DNA of 64,000 bases from Sporobacter termitidis DSM 10068 (GCF_900130065.1 NZ_FQXV01000004.1:228458-292457); one strand, 5' to 3'. Shown: positions 25,602 to 34,572, numbered from the stretch's first letter. Numbers and translations are program-made. Notes: generated by a model from the letters alone, not told the origin.

Positions 25602-26512
25602 CGGCGGATTTATCTCTCATTTTTGCCGGCGTGAAATTCAAAACGCCGGTGGTCGTCGCCTCCGGGACCTTTGGCTTCGGCCGCGAGTATGGCGAATACT
25701 TCGACCTTAACGACCTCGGCGGTATCTGCGTCAAGGGGCTGACGGTAAAGGAACGCCCCGGCAATCCGCCGCCGCGGATCGCCGAGACGCCGATGGGGAT
25801 TTTAAACAGCGTCGGCCTGCAGAATCCGGGCGTGGACGCTTTTATCAGCGGGGAACTGCCGAATCTCCGGCGGTTTGACACCAATATTATTGCCAACATT
25901 TCGGGAAATACTGTGGAAGAGTACTGCGAGATGGCCGAAAAGCTCTCGTCGGCGAAGGTCGACCTCATCGAGGTAAACATCTCCTGCCCCAACGTCAAGG
26001 CGGGTGGGCTGGCCTTCGGCACCTCGTGCCAGTCCGCGGCGCTGGTGACGCGGGAGGTCAAAAAGCACGCGGCGGTGCCGGTGATGGTGAAGCTCTCGCC
26101 CAACGTCACCGACATTGCGGAGATCGCCCGCGCCGTGGAGGAGGCGGGCGCGGACGCGCTGTCTCTGATCAACACCCTTTTGGGTATGCGCCTCAATATC
26201 GAGACGTTCCGGCCGGTCCTGCGCAACAACACGGGCGGGCTGTCGGGCCCCGCCGTTTTCCCCGTGGCGCTGCGGATGGTCTGGCAGGTGGCAAACGCGG
26301 TTTCCATACCTATACTGGGAATGGGCGGCATCAGCACGGGCGCGGACGCCGTGGAGATGCTGATCGCCGGGGCCGATATGGTCTCCGTCGGCACGGCGCT
26401 GTTTGCGGACCCTTATGCGCCCCTCAGCGTCACGCGGGGGATAAAAGCTTTTATGGAAAGAAAAAATATAAAGTCAGTGACAGATTTGACTGGAAGGATT
26501 TTACCGTACTGA
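25595..26512 (+). CDS. pyrD: Dihydroorotate dehydrogenase B catalytic subunit
   Basis: 305 aa, class 1B. The loop VNISCPNVKAGG holds the catalytic Cys typical of class 1; GLQNPGVDAF and GMGGISTGADAVEMLIAGA (phosphate binding) agree. It oxidises dihydroorotate to orotate in the cytoplasm with PyrK. GTG start (25595 or 25598) inside pyrK. The other pyr genes are not in the window. Confidence 0.95.
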   Translation: MVTADLSLIFAGVKFKTPVVVASGTFGFGREYGEYFDLNDLGGICVKGLTVKERPGNPPPRIAETPMGILNSVGLQNPGVDAFISGELPNLRRFDTNIIANISGNTVEEYCEMAEKLSSAKVDLIEVNISCPNVKAGGLAFGTSCQSAALVTREVKKHAAVPVMVKLSPNVTDIAEIARAVEEAGADALSLINTLLGMRLNIETFRPVLRNNTGGLSGPAVFPVALRMVWQVANAVSIPILGMGGISTGADAVEMLIAGADMVSVGTALFADPYAPLSVTRGIKAFMERKNIKSVTDLTGRILPY

Positions 26513-26513
26513 A

Positions 26514-27656
26514 ATGACAACAATTTATCTCATCAGGCACGCCGAGGCGGAGGGCAACCTCTACCGGCGCATCCACGGACAGTATGACAGCATCATAACG
26601 GAGCGCGGTAAAAAGCAGATCGCGCAGCTTGAAAAGCGGTTTGCCGACGTCCCGGTGGATTTTGTGTATTCCAGCGACCTCTTCCGGGCGCGGGCCACGG
26701 CCGGCGCGGTAACGGCACGCGGCCTGCCCCTGTCGGCGACGGCGCGGCTCCGGGAGGTGGCCATGGGCGTCTGGGAGGACCGCACCTGGGGCGAGGTGGA
26801 GCGGTTCGAGCCGCAGCAGTTGGATTACTTTAATAACGACCCGTCCCGGTGGACGGTGGAGGGCTGCGAGGATTTTGACAGCCTCCAGTGCCGTCTGACG
26901 GGCGCGATACTTGATATCGCCGCGCGCCATGACGGCAAAACGGCGGCGATCGTCTCTCACGGTACGGCGATCCGCGCGTTTGTCTGCGGCATTTACGGCG
27001 TCCCCCCGCAGGAAATAAGCCGTATCAAGCATTACGACAACACGGCCGTGACGCTTTTGCGCATCGGCAACGGAAATATAGACATAGAATATGCCGGCGA
27101 TAATTCGCACCTGACGGAGGAGCTGTCCACCTTTGCCCATCAGAAGTGGTGGCGGGAGAACACGACCTTCGACAGCAGCAATCTCCGCTTCGAACCCTTC
27201 AGCCTCGAAAACGACGCGGCGCGGTACCTGGAATTCCGGCGCGACGGCGGGGAGACAGGATACGGCGCGGCGGAGGGCCGGGAAAGCTATTGGCTCGAGC
27301 GTGCCCACCGTCACGCCGCGGCGCACCCGCGGGCCCTGTCGCTGGCGCTGATCTACGATACGCCCGCCGGCCTTGTAGAGCTGGACGTGGAAAGCGGCGC
27401 GGACGAAAAAGCCGGCGTCATCGATTTCTTCTATATGCTTCCGGAGCATCGCCGCACCGGCATCGCCGTCCAGCTTTTGGGCCAGGCGGTCTCCGTCTAC
27501 AGGCCCCTCGGCCGGGAGAAGCTCCGCATGACGGTGAACGCGTTAAATGAGCAGACGCTCGGCTTCTGCACCAAGTACGGCTTTGAGAAGACCGGCGAAT
27601 ACACCGGCGACGGCGGCCGGTACATTGTGCTGGAACTCGACATCACGGTGCGGTAG
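26514..27656 (+). CDS. Histidine phosphatase fused to a GNAT acetyltransferase
   Basis: 380 aa. Residues 1-200 are a phosphoglycerate-mutase-like histidine phosphatase: IYLIRHAEAEGN with the catalytic His and a second His in VSHGTAIRAF. Residues about 210-380 are a GNAT domain with the acetyl-CoA loop LPEHRRTGIAVQLLGQAV and FCTKYGFEKTGEY. Between them is a WW-type segment (HQKWWRENTTF). It starts 1 bp after pyrD. Substrates are unknown; a metabolite-repair or cobamide-type phosphatase is possible. Confidence 0.85.
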   Translation: MTTIYLIRHAEAEGNLYRRIHGQYDSIITERGKKQIAQLEKRFADVPVDFVYSSDLFRARATAGAVTARGLPLSATARLREVAMGVWEDRTWGEVERFEPQQLDYFNNDPSRWTVEGCEDFDSLQCRLTGAILDIAARHDGKTAAIVSHGTAIRAFVCGIYGVPPQEISRIKHYDNTAVTLLRIGNGNIDIEYAGDNSHLTEELSTFAHQKWWRENTTFDSSNLRFEPFSLENDAARYLEFRRDGGETGYGAAEGRESYWLERAHRHAAAHPRALSLALIYDTPAGLVELDVESGADEKAGVIDFFYMLPEHRRTGIAVQLLGQAVSVYRPLGREKLRMTVNALNEQTLGFCTKYGFEKTGEYTGDGGRYIVLELDITVR

Positions 27657-27673
27657 GGGATAACGAGGCGACT

Positions 27674-29545
27674 ATGACAAACAGCGCTTTTTTACCGGTC
27701 TCGCTGGAGGACATGCGTTCCCGCGGCTGGTATTATTATGATTTTCTGCTTATAACGGGGGACGCGTACGTGGATCACCCGAGCTTCGGCACGGCTGTCA
27801 TCGGGCGTGTGCTGGAGGCGGACGGATACCGGGTCGCCGTGCTGGCGCAGCCGGACTGGAGGAGCGCCAAGGATTTTCTGGCGATGGGGCGGCCGCGGTA
27901 CGCCGCGCTTATCGGGGCGGGCAATCTGGACTCCATGGTGGCCCACTATACGGCGGCGAAGAAGCCGCGCAGCGAGGATTTCTATTCTCCCGGGAAAAAG
28001 GCCGGACTCCGGCCGGACCGGGCCACCATCGTCTACGCCAACAGGGTGCGGGAGGCGTTCCCCGACCTGCCGGTGGTCATCGGCGGGCTGGAGGCGTCCC
28101 TCAGGCGCTTTGCCCATTACGATTACTGGGAGGACAAGGTGCGCCGGCCGATCCTGTTTGACGCCAGGGGCGACCTGCTCGTTTACGGCATGGGCGAAAA
28201 CGCGACGCGCGAGATTGCCGGGCGCCTGGCCGGCGGCAACCGGGTGCAGGAGCTGACGGACATCAGGGGCACAGGCTTTGCCGCCGCCACAATCGATGAT
28301 TGCCGGTTTCCCTACGTCGAGTGCGCCTCCTGCGAGGACGTGTCCACCGACAGGCGGAAATACGCCGAGGCCAACAAGCTTCAGTACGAGGAGCATGACC
28401 CGGTGCGGGGGAAGGCCATCCTCCAGCGCTGCGGGGACAAGGTGCTGGTCGTCAACCCGCCCCAGCCGCCGCTCACGACGAAAGAATTCGACCGCGTCAG
28501 CGCGCTGCCGTACACGCGCGAGGTCCATCCGATATACGACAGTCTCGGCGGTGTGCCGGCCATCGAGGAGGTCCGGTTCTCGGTCATCCACAACAGGGGC
28601 TGCTTCGGCGCCTGCAATTTTTGCGCGCTGGCGTTCCATCAGGGGCGGATGGTGACGTCGCGGAGCCACGAATCCCTCATCCGGGAGGTCGAGGGCTTTG
28701 TGAAGCACCCGGAATTCAAGGGGTATATCCACGACGTGGGCGGCCCCACGGCGAATTTCCGGAGCCCATCCTGTAAAAGCCAACTGAAAAACGGACTCTG
28801 CCGCGATAAAAGCTGCCTGACGCCGACACCCTGCAAAAATCTCGAGGCGGACCACACGGATTATCTGCAGCTGCTGCGCAAGCTCAGCGCCATCCCCGGC
28901 GTCAAAAAGGTTTTCATCCGCTCCGGCATCCGCTTCGACTACCTGATGGCGGACAAAAACGGCGAGTTTTTCGCCGACCTCGTCAAAAACCATATTTCGG
29001 GGCAGCTGAAGGTCGCCCCGGAGCACTGCGTCGACGAGGTGCTGGACTACATGGGCAAGCCGCACCATGACGTTTATACGCGTTTTGAGGAAAAATACAA
29101 CCGCCTGAACGAGCGGTACGGGAAAAAACAGTTTCTCGTGCCGTATCTCATCTCGTCCCACCCCGGCTCGACGCTGTCAGATGCCGTCCAGCTGGCGGAA
29201 TACTTAAACCGCCGCGGCGTCCAGCCCGAGCAGGTGCAGGATTTTTATCCCACGCCGGGGACGCTGTCCACCTGTATGTACCACACCGGCTACGACCCGC
29301 GCACGATGCAGCCTATCTACGTGCCCAAATCGCCCCGCGAAAAGGCCATGCAGCGCGCGCTGCTGCAGTGGAAGCGGCCCGATAAGCGCCAGCTCGTCCT
29401 TGAGGCACTGCGCGAGGCGGGCAGGGAAGACCTGATCGGCTACGGCAAGCGCTGCCTCGTCCCGCCGCAGCGGCGGCCGTCGGGAAACAGCAGCAAACCC
29501 GTCCCTCAAAAGGACCGGAATAAAAAAACAGGCCGCCGCAAATAG
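27674..29545 (+). CDS. ygiQ: YgiQ-family radical SAM protein (UPF0313)
   Basis: 623 aa, normal for the family. An N-terminal B12-binding-like region (FLLITGDAYVDHPSFGTAVI), then the radical SAM cysteines in RGCFGACNFCALAFHQGR (C-x3-C-x2-C), and DVGGPTANFR and VAPEHCVDEVLDYMGKP. The C-terminus is basic. The reaction is not known. It is preceded by a gap of 17 bp from the phosphatase fusion and closed by a shared terminator. Confidence 0.9.
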   Translation: MTNSAFLPVSLEDMRSRGWYYYDFLLITGDAYVDHPSFGTAVIGRVLEADGYRVAVLAQPDWRSAKDFLAMGRPRYAALIGAGNLDSMVAHYTAAKKPRSEDFYSPGKKAGLRPDRATIVYANRVREAFPDLPVVIGGLEASLRRFAHYDYWEDKVRRPILFDARGDLLVYGMGENATREIAGRLAGGNRVQELTDIRGTGFAAATIDDCRFPYVECASCEDVSTDRRKYAEANKLQYEEHDPVRGKAILQRCGDKVLVVNPPQPPLTTKEFDRVSALPYTREVHPIYDSLGGVPAIEEVRFSVIHNRGCFGACNFCALAFHQGRMVTSRSHESLIREVEGFVKHPEFKGYIHDVGGPTANFRSPSCKSQLKNGLCRDKSCLTPTPCKNLEADHTDYLQLLRKLSAIPGVKKVFIRSGIRFDYLMADKNGEFFADLVKNHISGQLKVAPEHCVDEVLDYMGKPHHDVYTRFEEKYNRLNERYGKKQFLVPYLISSHPGSTLSDAVQLAEYLNRRGVQPEQVQDFYPTPGTLSTCMYHTGYDPRTMQPIYVPKSPREKAMQRALLQWKRPDKRQLVLEALREAGREDLIGYGKRCLVPPQRRPSGNSSKPVPQKDRNKKTGRRK

Positions 29546-29552
29546 CGGCGGC

Positions 29553-29583
29553 AAAGCCCGGCGGAAAAAAACCGCCGGGCTTT
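29553..29583. terminator. Bidirectional terminator
   Basis: Stem AAAGCCCGGCGG / CCGCCGGGCTTT with a 7-A loop; another small GCCGCCGC/GCGGCGGC hairpin precedes it. It separates the ygiQ gene from the convergent methyltransferase-like gene. Confidence 0.85.
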
Positions 29584-29595
29584 CTGCGTCTTGCC

Positions 29596-30624
29596 TTACG
29601 ATATCGCGTTTCTGAGGCTCTGCCTGTAGTAAAAGCCCTCGACGGTTTTGAAAAACATGTTGACGTTGTCCAGGTCCACGTCCGGCGGAATGTCGCAGCC
29701 GGAGGAAATAACGAAATTATTGTAGCTGCCGCACTGGTTGAGGAGCTTGAGCGTCTCCAGGCGGACCTGCTCCGCGGTGCCTTTGTTGAAGACTCTGGCC
29801 GGGCTGATATTGCCCATGACAAGGTAGTTGCGTGGTATTTTTTCGAGCATGCTCGCCATATCGACGGCGTCGCCGAAGTGGAAGGCGTAACAGCCCGTAT
29901 CCATGATGGAACCCATGAGATGCGGCACGGCGCCCCCGCAATTGTGATAAATGACGATGAAATGCTTATCCTGCAGCGTCCCGACGATTTCGCGCACATA
30001 GCGCGTTGAAAACTCCTTGATGAGTTGGGGGGACAAGAGTCCCGCCAGCGGCTCCGCCATGATGATGCCGTCGGCGCCGATCTTTTTAAGGGCGGTGGCG
30101 TATGCGGTAATGAACGCCGCGGCTTTTTTGAGGACCATATGGACAAGCTCGGGATTTTCATAGCACTGCAGCATGATATCGTTGACGTTCAGCAGGCGGC
30201 CGGCCAGGGAGAATGGGCCGATGCACTGCGCAATGACGGGCCTGTCGTTGATGAGCATCTGTGCTTTTCGGATCGTCTCCACATTTTCGCCCGTCCGGCC
30301 CGCGCCGACTTCCGGCACCTCCAGAGCCTCCGCTTCCGCTTCTGTCGAAATCAGCTTGCCGATAATCGTGGGGATTTCGTCGGCCTTGAAGACAGTGTAT
30401 GCGCCGAAGGCCTCGGCTTCGACGGAGAGATCCATGTAGCTCAGCGCCGCAAGCATGTCGTAGTTGTCGGCGATGGCGCGCATGCCGATGGCCTGATGAT
30501 TGCTGTCGGCGACAAGCTCCCGCATGGTGACGTAAAGATGCTGTACCGCCGGGAAGCTCAGGATCGGCAAAGGCTTTTTCCGCTCAGTGTATATGACCTG
30601 TTCGATCCAGTTGTACATATTCAT
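29596..30624 (-). CDS. UroD-superfamily methyltransferase, MtaA/MtbA-like
   Basis: 342 aa. The fold is that of uroporphyrinogen decarboxylase, but H227-N-C229 (IYHNCGG) and C310 (SSGCDIPP) give the H-x-C-xn-C zinc site of methylcobamide:CoM methyltransferases (MtaA, MtbA, CmuA), which UroD lacks. MEAEAFGA-like and IGPFSLAG segments also fit MtaA. It may move methyl groups between a corrinoid protein and a thiol or folate acceptor; no corrinoid protein gene is nearby. Confidence 0.8.
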   Translation of the reverse strand: MNMYNWIEQVIYTERKKPLPILSFPAVQHLYVTMRELVADSNHQAIGMRAIADNYDMLAALSYMDLSVEAEAFGAYTVFKADEIPTIIGKLISTEAEAEALEVPEVGAGRTGENVETIRKAQMLINDRPVIAQCIGPFSLAGRLLNVNDIMLQCYENPELVHMVLKKAAAFITAYATALKKIGADGIIMAEPLAGLLSPQLIKEFSTRYVREIVGTLQDKHFIVIYHNCGGAVPHLMGSIMDTGCYAFHFGDAVDMASMLEKIPRNYLVMGNISPARVFNKGTAEQVRLETLKLLNQCGSYNNFVISSGCDIPPDVDLDNVNMFFKTVEGFYYRQSLRNAIS

Positions 30625-30680
30625 AACAGATACCCCGACTCATTCCAATTGATAACTAAATTACTTAATTATCTGTATAT

Positions 30681-30709
30681 ATTATCGGAAATAATAAGTC
30701 GAATGTAAA
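30681..30709 (-). promoter_or_regulatory. Likely promoter of the MtaA-like gene
   Basis: TTTACA (30704-30709) and GATAAT (30681-30686) on the reverse strand with 17 bp spacing, about 57 bp upstream of the start. Confidence 0.5.
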
Positions 30710-30856
30710 GATACTGATGAGACAAAAGTGCGGAAGTACTAAAATTAAGAATAAAACACTATATAAAAAGCCTGCCCATAAGTTGATTACGGCCCTGTGT
30801 TATTCGCCGGCACTGACCATGGCGATGCCGGCGATGTGCGAAATATCGTTCGTCGT

Positions 30857-32842
30857 CTACTCGGCCAGGGAAATATCGCGTATGTAGATGTAGTATCTGT
30901 GGCGGAAAGCGCTGGAGTCGATGTTCTCGAACAGGGACTTGTCCGTGTATTTGTCCTCAAAGATCTTCATCGCCTCTTCACGGGTCACGAAATCGGCGTA
31001 TTCCACATTGGGGTTCTGCTCAATCCTGCTCTGCAGGGCCCGCGCTTCCGTCTCCGACAGCGTCTCATCCACATACGCGGCCGCCACATTTGCTTTGAAT
31101 ACGCCCGCTATCTCAAATCTCAATACATACGCGCTGGATTCCGGGTCATAGATTCCAAGCGTGTCGGGGGTAATTTCAAATGGGTCCATGCCGTCTACGA
31201 TATATATCCGCTCGCCCGACAATTCGCTTGCCGTCGTTGCTACAGCCCATTCCGGATGCGCCTTTCCATCCTCACTATACGCAGGATCGCTCATATCGGC
31301 ATCCAGAACTTTAACGACAGCACCGGGATTGCAGACAAAAACGGTATATTCCCGGGTACCTGTTCCTCCCTCGTCCACCGTGCTTTCCGTTCGGACATTA
31401 CTCACGTTTGTCGCTTGAAGATGGAGTCCACCGTAATCGAAAGACTCGCTTTTACCGGTTGTGTTTTCCGAGTTGGCTGCGCTCAACGTGCTTTGGTCTC
31501 TGCGATAATCATAGACATTATTTATATTGAGAGAAATCCCGTTTATGTTTATGTTTTGTTCGTCAAGCCATGCGACTTCAATCCAATTATCCAGGGTTTC
31601 GCCATCAACGGTTTTATCCTCAATACTATTACTATCTGCTTTTTGCCAGAAGATTGTTCTTGAATCCTTGGTGTAACCTTTTCTATCATCCAAAGAACCA
31701 ATGTTGCCCATAATGTAGGTACTGTCGCTATCTTCAGCATCCTTATAGATTGTGATCTGGACAGCGTGTTGTTTACCAGGTGATTCGACTATTCTTGATG
31801 TAAAAACGTATGTAAACGGACTAATATCAATGTCCTGTAATGACGCGTTAGGTGATTCCAAATTCTTTATCGGGTTTGCTAAAAGACATATGGCAGCGAT
31901 AATGACCGCAAGCACCGAAATGACGACAACCCAGGCCGCGGGCTTTTTGAAGTTCATGACGTTCTTGATGCGTCCCTTGATGTCTCCCTCACCGAACGCC
32001 AGCGGGCTGCCGTTAATGTGACGCCGGCCTGTTGCAAGAGAGAAAAGCGACGCCCCATAAGCCCCTTTGATCTCACCTCCCATTTGCTTTAAGACGCGCT
32101 CGTCACAGGACATTTCCATGTCCTTGACGGCAAACACAAACGCCGCCCACACGAGCGGATTGAACCAATGTACGGCCAGCGCGAGAAAAGCCAGTATTTT
32201 AAAAACGTGGTCAAGCCTTCGTATATGCGTCTGCTCATGCAGGAGGACATAGCTTTGTTCTTCCTCACGCAGTGTTGACGGCAGATATATTTTCGGACGA
32301 AAGAGGCCGATGACAAACGGCGAGGCGATATGGTCGGCAAGATAGATATTGTCCCGCAGCCATACGGCGCCGACGAGCTTTCCTCGCAGGCGAATCAGCG
32401 ATACCGCGCTGTATATAAGCATCAGCGCAATGCCCGAGAGCCATAAAAACGCCGCGGCTGCGATCCAGCCCTGCAGCGGGTCCGCGGAAGCTTGCGCCCC
32501 GCCTTGAGGCAAGGCGTCGTTTTCGGTGCCGGCCGCTCCGGGAAGAGGCAAATCCGCTTGCGGGGACGGCGCGTGAACGATATCCGATGGAATATAGCTG
32601 ATGCTGCTGTAGGCGCTGCTGCCGGCCGTTGAGGCGGGGGCCGGAAAAAGGCCCATCAGCGAAAACTGAGATGAAAAGGACACGGGGCAAACCAGCCGGA
32701 ACAACACGACGGCCCATAGAGTGTATGAAAATATCTTCGGCGCTTTTTTCAGCAGTAAGCGGGCAATCAGCACGAGCACGATAACGATTCCCGCCGTAAG
32801 GCTCATATTCAGAATTTTAAACAGCAGCGCGGACATCCACAT
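30857..32842 (-). CDS. BlaR1-like M56 membrane metalloprotease with C-terminal FtsX-like domain
   Basis: 661 aa. Residues 1-300 are a BlaR1/MecR1-type membrane peptidase: helices at about 10-30, 38-55, 125-150 and 212-238, zinc site H202-E-Q-T-H206 and the EMSCDER segment near 243-249. A helix near 305-325 leads to an extracellular part that is not a penicillin-binding domain. Its last ~95 residues (ANVAAAYVDETLSETEARAL, NPNVEYADFVTREEAMKIF, then a YYIYIRD strand) resemble the extracellular domain of FtsX. The BlaI gene is directly upstream and overlaps by 1 base. Confidence 0.8.
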   Translation of the reverse strand: MWMSALLFKILNMSLTAGIVIVLVLIARLLLKKAPKIFSYTLWAVVLFRLVCPVSFSSQFSLMGLFPAPASTAGSSAYSSISYIPSDIVHAPSPQADLPLPGAAGTENDALPQGGAQASADPLQGWIAAAAFLWLSGIALMLIYSAVSLIRLRGKLVGAVWLRDNIYLADHIASPFVIGLFRPKIYLPSTLREEEQSYVLLHEQTHIRRLDHVFKILAFLALAVHWFNPLVWAAFVFAVKDMEMSCDERVLKQMGGEIKGAYGASLFSLATGRRHINGSPLAFGEGDIKGRIKNVMNFKKPAAWVVVISVLAVIIAAICLLANPIKNLESPNASLQDIDISPFTYVFTSRIVESPGKQHAVQITIYKDAEDSDSTYIMGNIGSLDDRKGYTKDSRTIFWQKADSNSIEDKTVDGETLDNWIEVAWLDEQNININGISLNINNVYDYRRDQSTLSAANSENTTGKSESFDYGGLHLQATNVSNVRTESTVDEGGTGTREYTVFVCNPGAVVKVLDADMSDPAYSEDGKAHPEWAVATTASELSGERIYIVDGMDPFEITPDTLGIYDPESSAYVLRFEIAGVFKANVAAAYVDETLSETEARALQSRIEQNPNVEYADFVTREEAMKIFEDKYTDKSLFENIDSSAFRHRYYIYIRDISLAE

Positions 32843-33207
32843 CAGGAGTCACCCCGATTCGTGTCGATCAGCCTTTGCAGTTCACCGATTTCTTTTTCGG
32901 ACAGCCTCTTTCGCAGGGTAAACGCCGCCAGAAATTGCGGGAGCGACCCGTCAAAGGTCTCCGCAATAAACTTTTCGCTCTGCAGGGCGGCAAATTCCTG
33001 CTTGCTCATCAGAGATGTAACGGTGCCGTCTTTATTTTGAAATATCCCCCGGTCGCAAAGACGGCGCAGCATCGTGTATGTCGTCGATTTTTTCCATGTC
33101 AGCTCTTTTTCGCAGAGCTTTACCAGCGCGCCGGACGATATGGGCTCGCGCGCCCACATCAGCTCGGCGAATTTTGTTTCCATAGCGCCCAATTTATAAT
33201 CTTCCAT
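32842..33207 (-). CDS. blaI: BlaI/MecI-family repressor
   Basis: 121 aa winged-helix repressor. The N-terminus KLGAMETKFAELMWAREPIS and the recognition segment WKKSTTYTMLRRLCDRGIF are typical of BlaI. BlaI dimers bind dyads in their own promoter and are cleaved when the partner M56 protease senses a signal. GGAGG lies 7 bp before the ATG. The upstream region contains two dyads in mirror image (33218-33269). Confidence 0.92.
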   Translation of the reverse strand: MEDYKLGAMETKFAELMWAREPISSGALVKLCEKELTWKKSTTYTMLRRLCDRGIFQNKDGTVTSLMSKQEFAALQSEKFIAETFDGSLPQFLAAFTLRKRLSEKEIGELQRLIDTNRGDS

Positions 33208-33217
33208 AATATCGCCT

Positions 33218-33269
33218 CCTGAGTTTAATGGCGTTAGACTGTGTTTAGTCTAACGCCATTAAACTCAGG
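33218..33269. promoter_or_regulatory. Double BlaI operator, 23-bp perfect inverted repeat
   Basis: Bases 33218-33240 and 33247-33269 are perfect reverse complements with a GTGTTT loop. Each arm contains a 19-bp dyad of its own, AGTTTAATGGCGTTAGACT (33222-33240) and its mirror (33247-33265), with AGTYTAA half-sites. The sites cover the -10 element and the transcription start of blaI, fitting autorepression by two BlaI dimers. The inner arm also overlaps the blaI ribosome site. Confidence 0.75.
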
Positions 33270-33275
33270 TGTCAA
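33247..33275 (-). promoter_or_regulatory. blaI-blaR1 promoter
   Basis: Reverse strand TTGACA (33270-33275), 17 bp, TAGACT (33247-33252). The -10 hexamer is inside the second dyad. Confidence 0.7.
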
Positions 33276-33293
33276 TAGTTTGGTGTAAAAATT

Positions 33294-34403
33294 TCAGCGC
33301 TCGCTGTCGTAAAACTCGCGGCTGTAAGCGTAAAGCTCGCTCACCATGTCCCAGATGAGCACGGGGTCGCTTTCCATGATATTGACGTAGGCGCCCCCGC
33401 CTGTGCCGTAGAGGTCCACCGTGTTCCTGAGTTTTTGAACCAGCTCGTCCTTGGGATGCGGCACGCCGAATTCGAGCGCCTCGGGCCAGACGTTAAAGCC
33501 GATCCTGTCGCCGTATTTCTTTTTCATCGCCGGAATGTCGACGGCGCGGCGCTGGATCTGCAGAAAATCCACCTGGAGGCCGATCATGTAGGGGATAAAG
33601 CGCGTGATGTTGCCGCAGCAGTGGAACTCAAACAGCACGCCCTTCGATCTGATATGGTCGATGATGCGTTTGGTAGGTCCGAAAACGATCTCCTCCATCA
33701 TTTTTTCGCTGAAGAAGGTGTCTTTCTCTGTGCCCCAGTCGTCGTGATAGGTGATCATGTTTACCGGGTACAGGCTTGTGACCAGGTCGACGTACTCGAT
33801 GGTGAAATCAGCAAAGCGGTTCAGGAAATCGCGGACGGCGTCGGGTTCCATGGCAAGGGCCAGCATGCCCTCCGTATAGCCGCCCACGATGGAGATAAGA
33901 CGCTCGGTGGCGCCCTGGCCCAGGTCGATGTGCAGGACCTTTGCCGGGTCGTAGACCGTTTTCATAAAGCTGTCGGCAAAGGTCGTAAAGTCCCACTCCC
34001 GAAGCTCCGGGAATTTGACCGTCTTTTCCCAGGCGGTGATGTCCTGGCACAGGCAGGTGCCCGGCGTCAGCATCGGTCCGCCGGCGGAGGGGACCCATGT
34101 CCAATCGGTGTTGAACCAGTCCTTGAAGGTGTAGCTCTCCGTCACGACCCGCGTAAAGTCGGCGCTGACCTGCATGCCGCGCACGTCGCCGGTGACAAGC
34201 TCCTGCGCCGCGACGAACTGGTCGTCGGTCATGGAATTCGGCATCCAGTACGGCGTTTTGTGCGCGGCGGCAAGCCGGAAGTTTTCCAGCGGCGTGACGG
34301 GGTAATCGAATTTCGGCACGTCGGTCTCCTCGCTTAAAAATAACAGCTTTTTCCGTTCTGTCGGCACGCCTGGGGCGCGGAAGGACGGCCTTTCGTATTT
34401 CAT
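33294..34403 (-). CDS. UroD-superfamily protein, uncharacterised branch
   Basis: 369 aa. A UroD-like barrel with LFEFHCCGNITRF (H-x-C) but GTGGGAYVN where the second zinc Cys of MtaA would be, so a complete H-x-C-xn-C site is not visible. MLTPGTCLCQDITAWEKTV and FPELREWDF are shared in outline with the gene at 62594, so the two form one branch. It could be a methyltransferase or decarboxylase; the substrate is unknown. AAGGAG precedes the ATG. Confidence 0.72.
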   Translation of the reverse strand: MKYERPSFRAPGVPTERKKLLFLSEETDVPKFDYPVTPLENFRLAAAHKTPYWMPNSMTDDQFVAAQELVTGDVRGMQVSADFTRVVTESYTFKDWFNTDWTWVPSAGGPMLTPGTCLCQDITAWEKTVKFPELREWDFTTFADSFMKTVYDPAKVLHIDLGQGATERLISIVGGYTEGMLALAMEPDAVRDFLNRFADFTIEYVDLVTSLYPVNMITYHDDWGTEKDTFFSEKMMEEIVFGPTKRIIDHIRSKGVLFEFHCCGNITRFIPYMIGLQVDFLQIQRRAVDIPAMKKKYGDRIGFNVWPEALEFGVPHPKDELVQKLRNTVDLYGTGGGAYVNIMESDPVLIWDMVSELYAYSREFYDSER

Positions 34404-34538
34404 GCGCTCAGTCTCCTTTCATTGGCAAGAATTTCATCCCATAGGGTAAATTTTAGCATGGCCCCGGGCAAAGTCAAGAACGCGGCCCGGAGAGCGGTAG
34501 CTCAGATCGTATAAAAAATCAGTCCGCCGCGCATCAAA

Positions 34539-34570
34539 AAGTGAAGCCCGGCATCAGCCGGGCTTCACTT
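34539..34570. terminator. Terminator downstream of spoIIID
   Basis: Fourteen-bp perfect stem AAGTGAAGCCCGGC / GCCGGGCTTCACTT with loop ATCA, 2 bp from the spoIIID stop. Confidence 0.82.
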
Positions 34571-34572
34571 CA

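Noticed and set aside
29596..30624. Heme-pathway UroD (hemE)
   Set aside because: The H-x-C and SSGC zinc motif and the lack of heme genes nearby point to a methyltransferase.
34480..34520. tRNA-like start (GCGGTAGCTCAGATCG)
   Set aside because: No anticodon stem, T-arm or acceptor partner follows.
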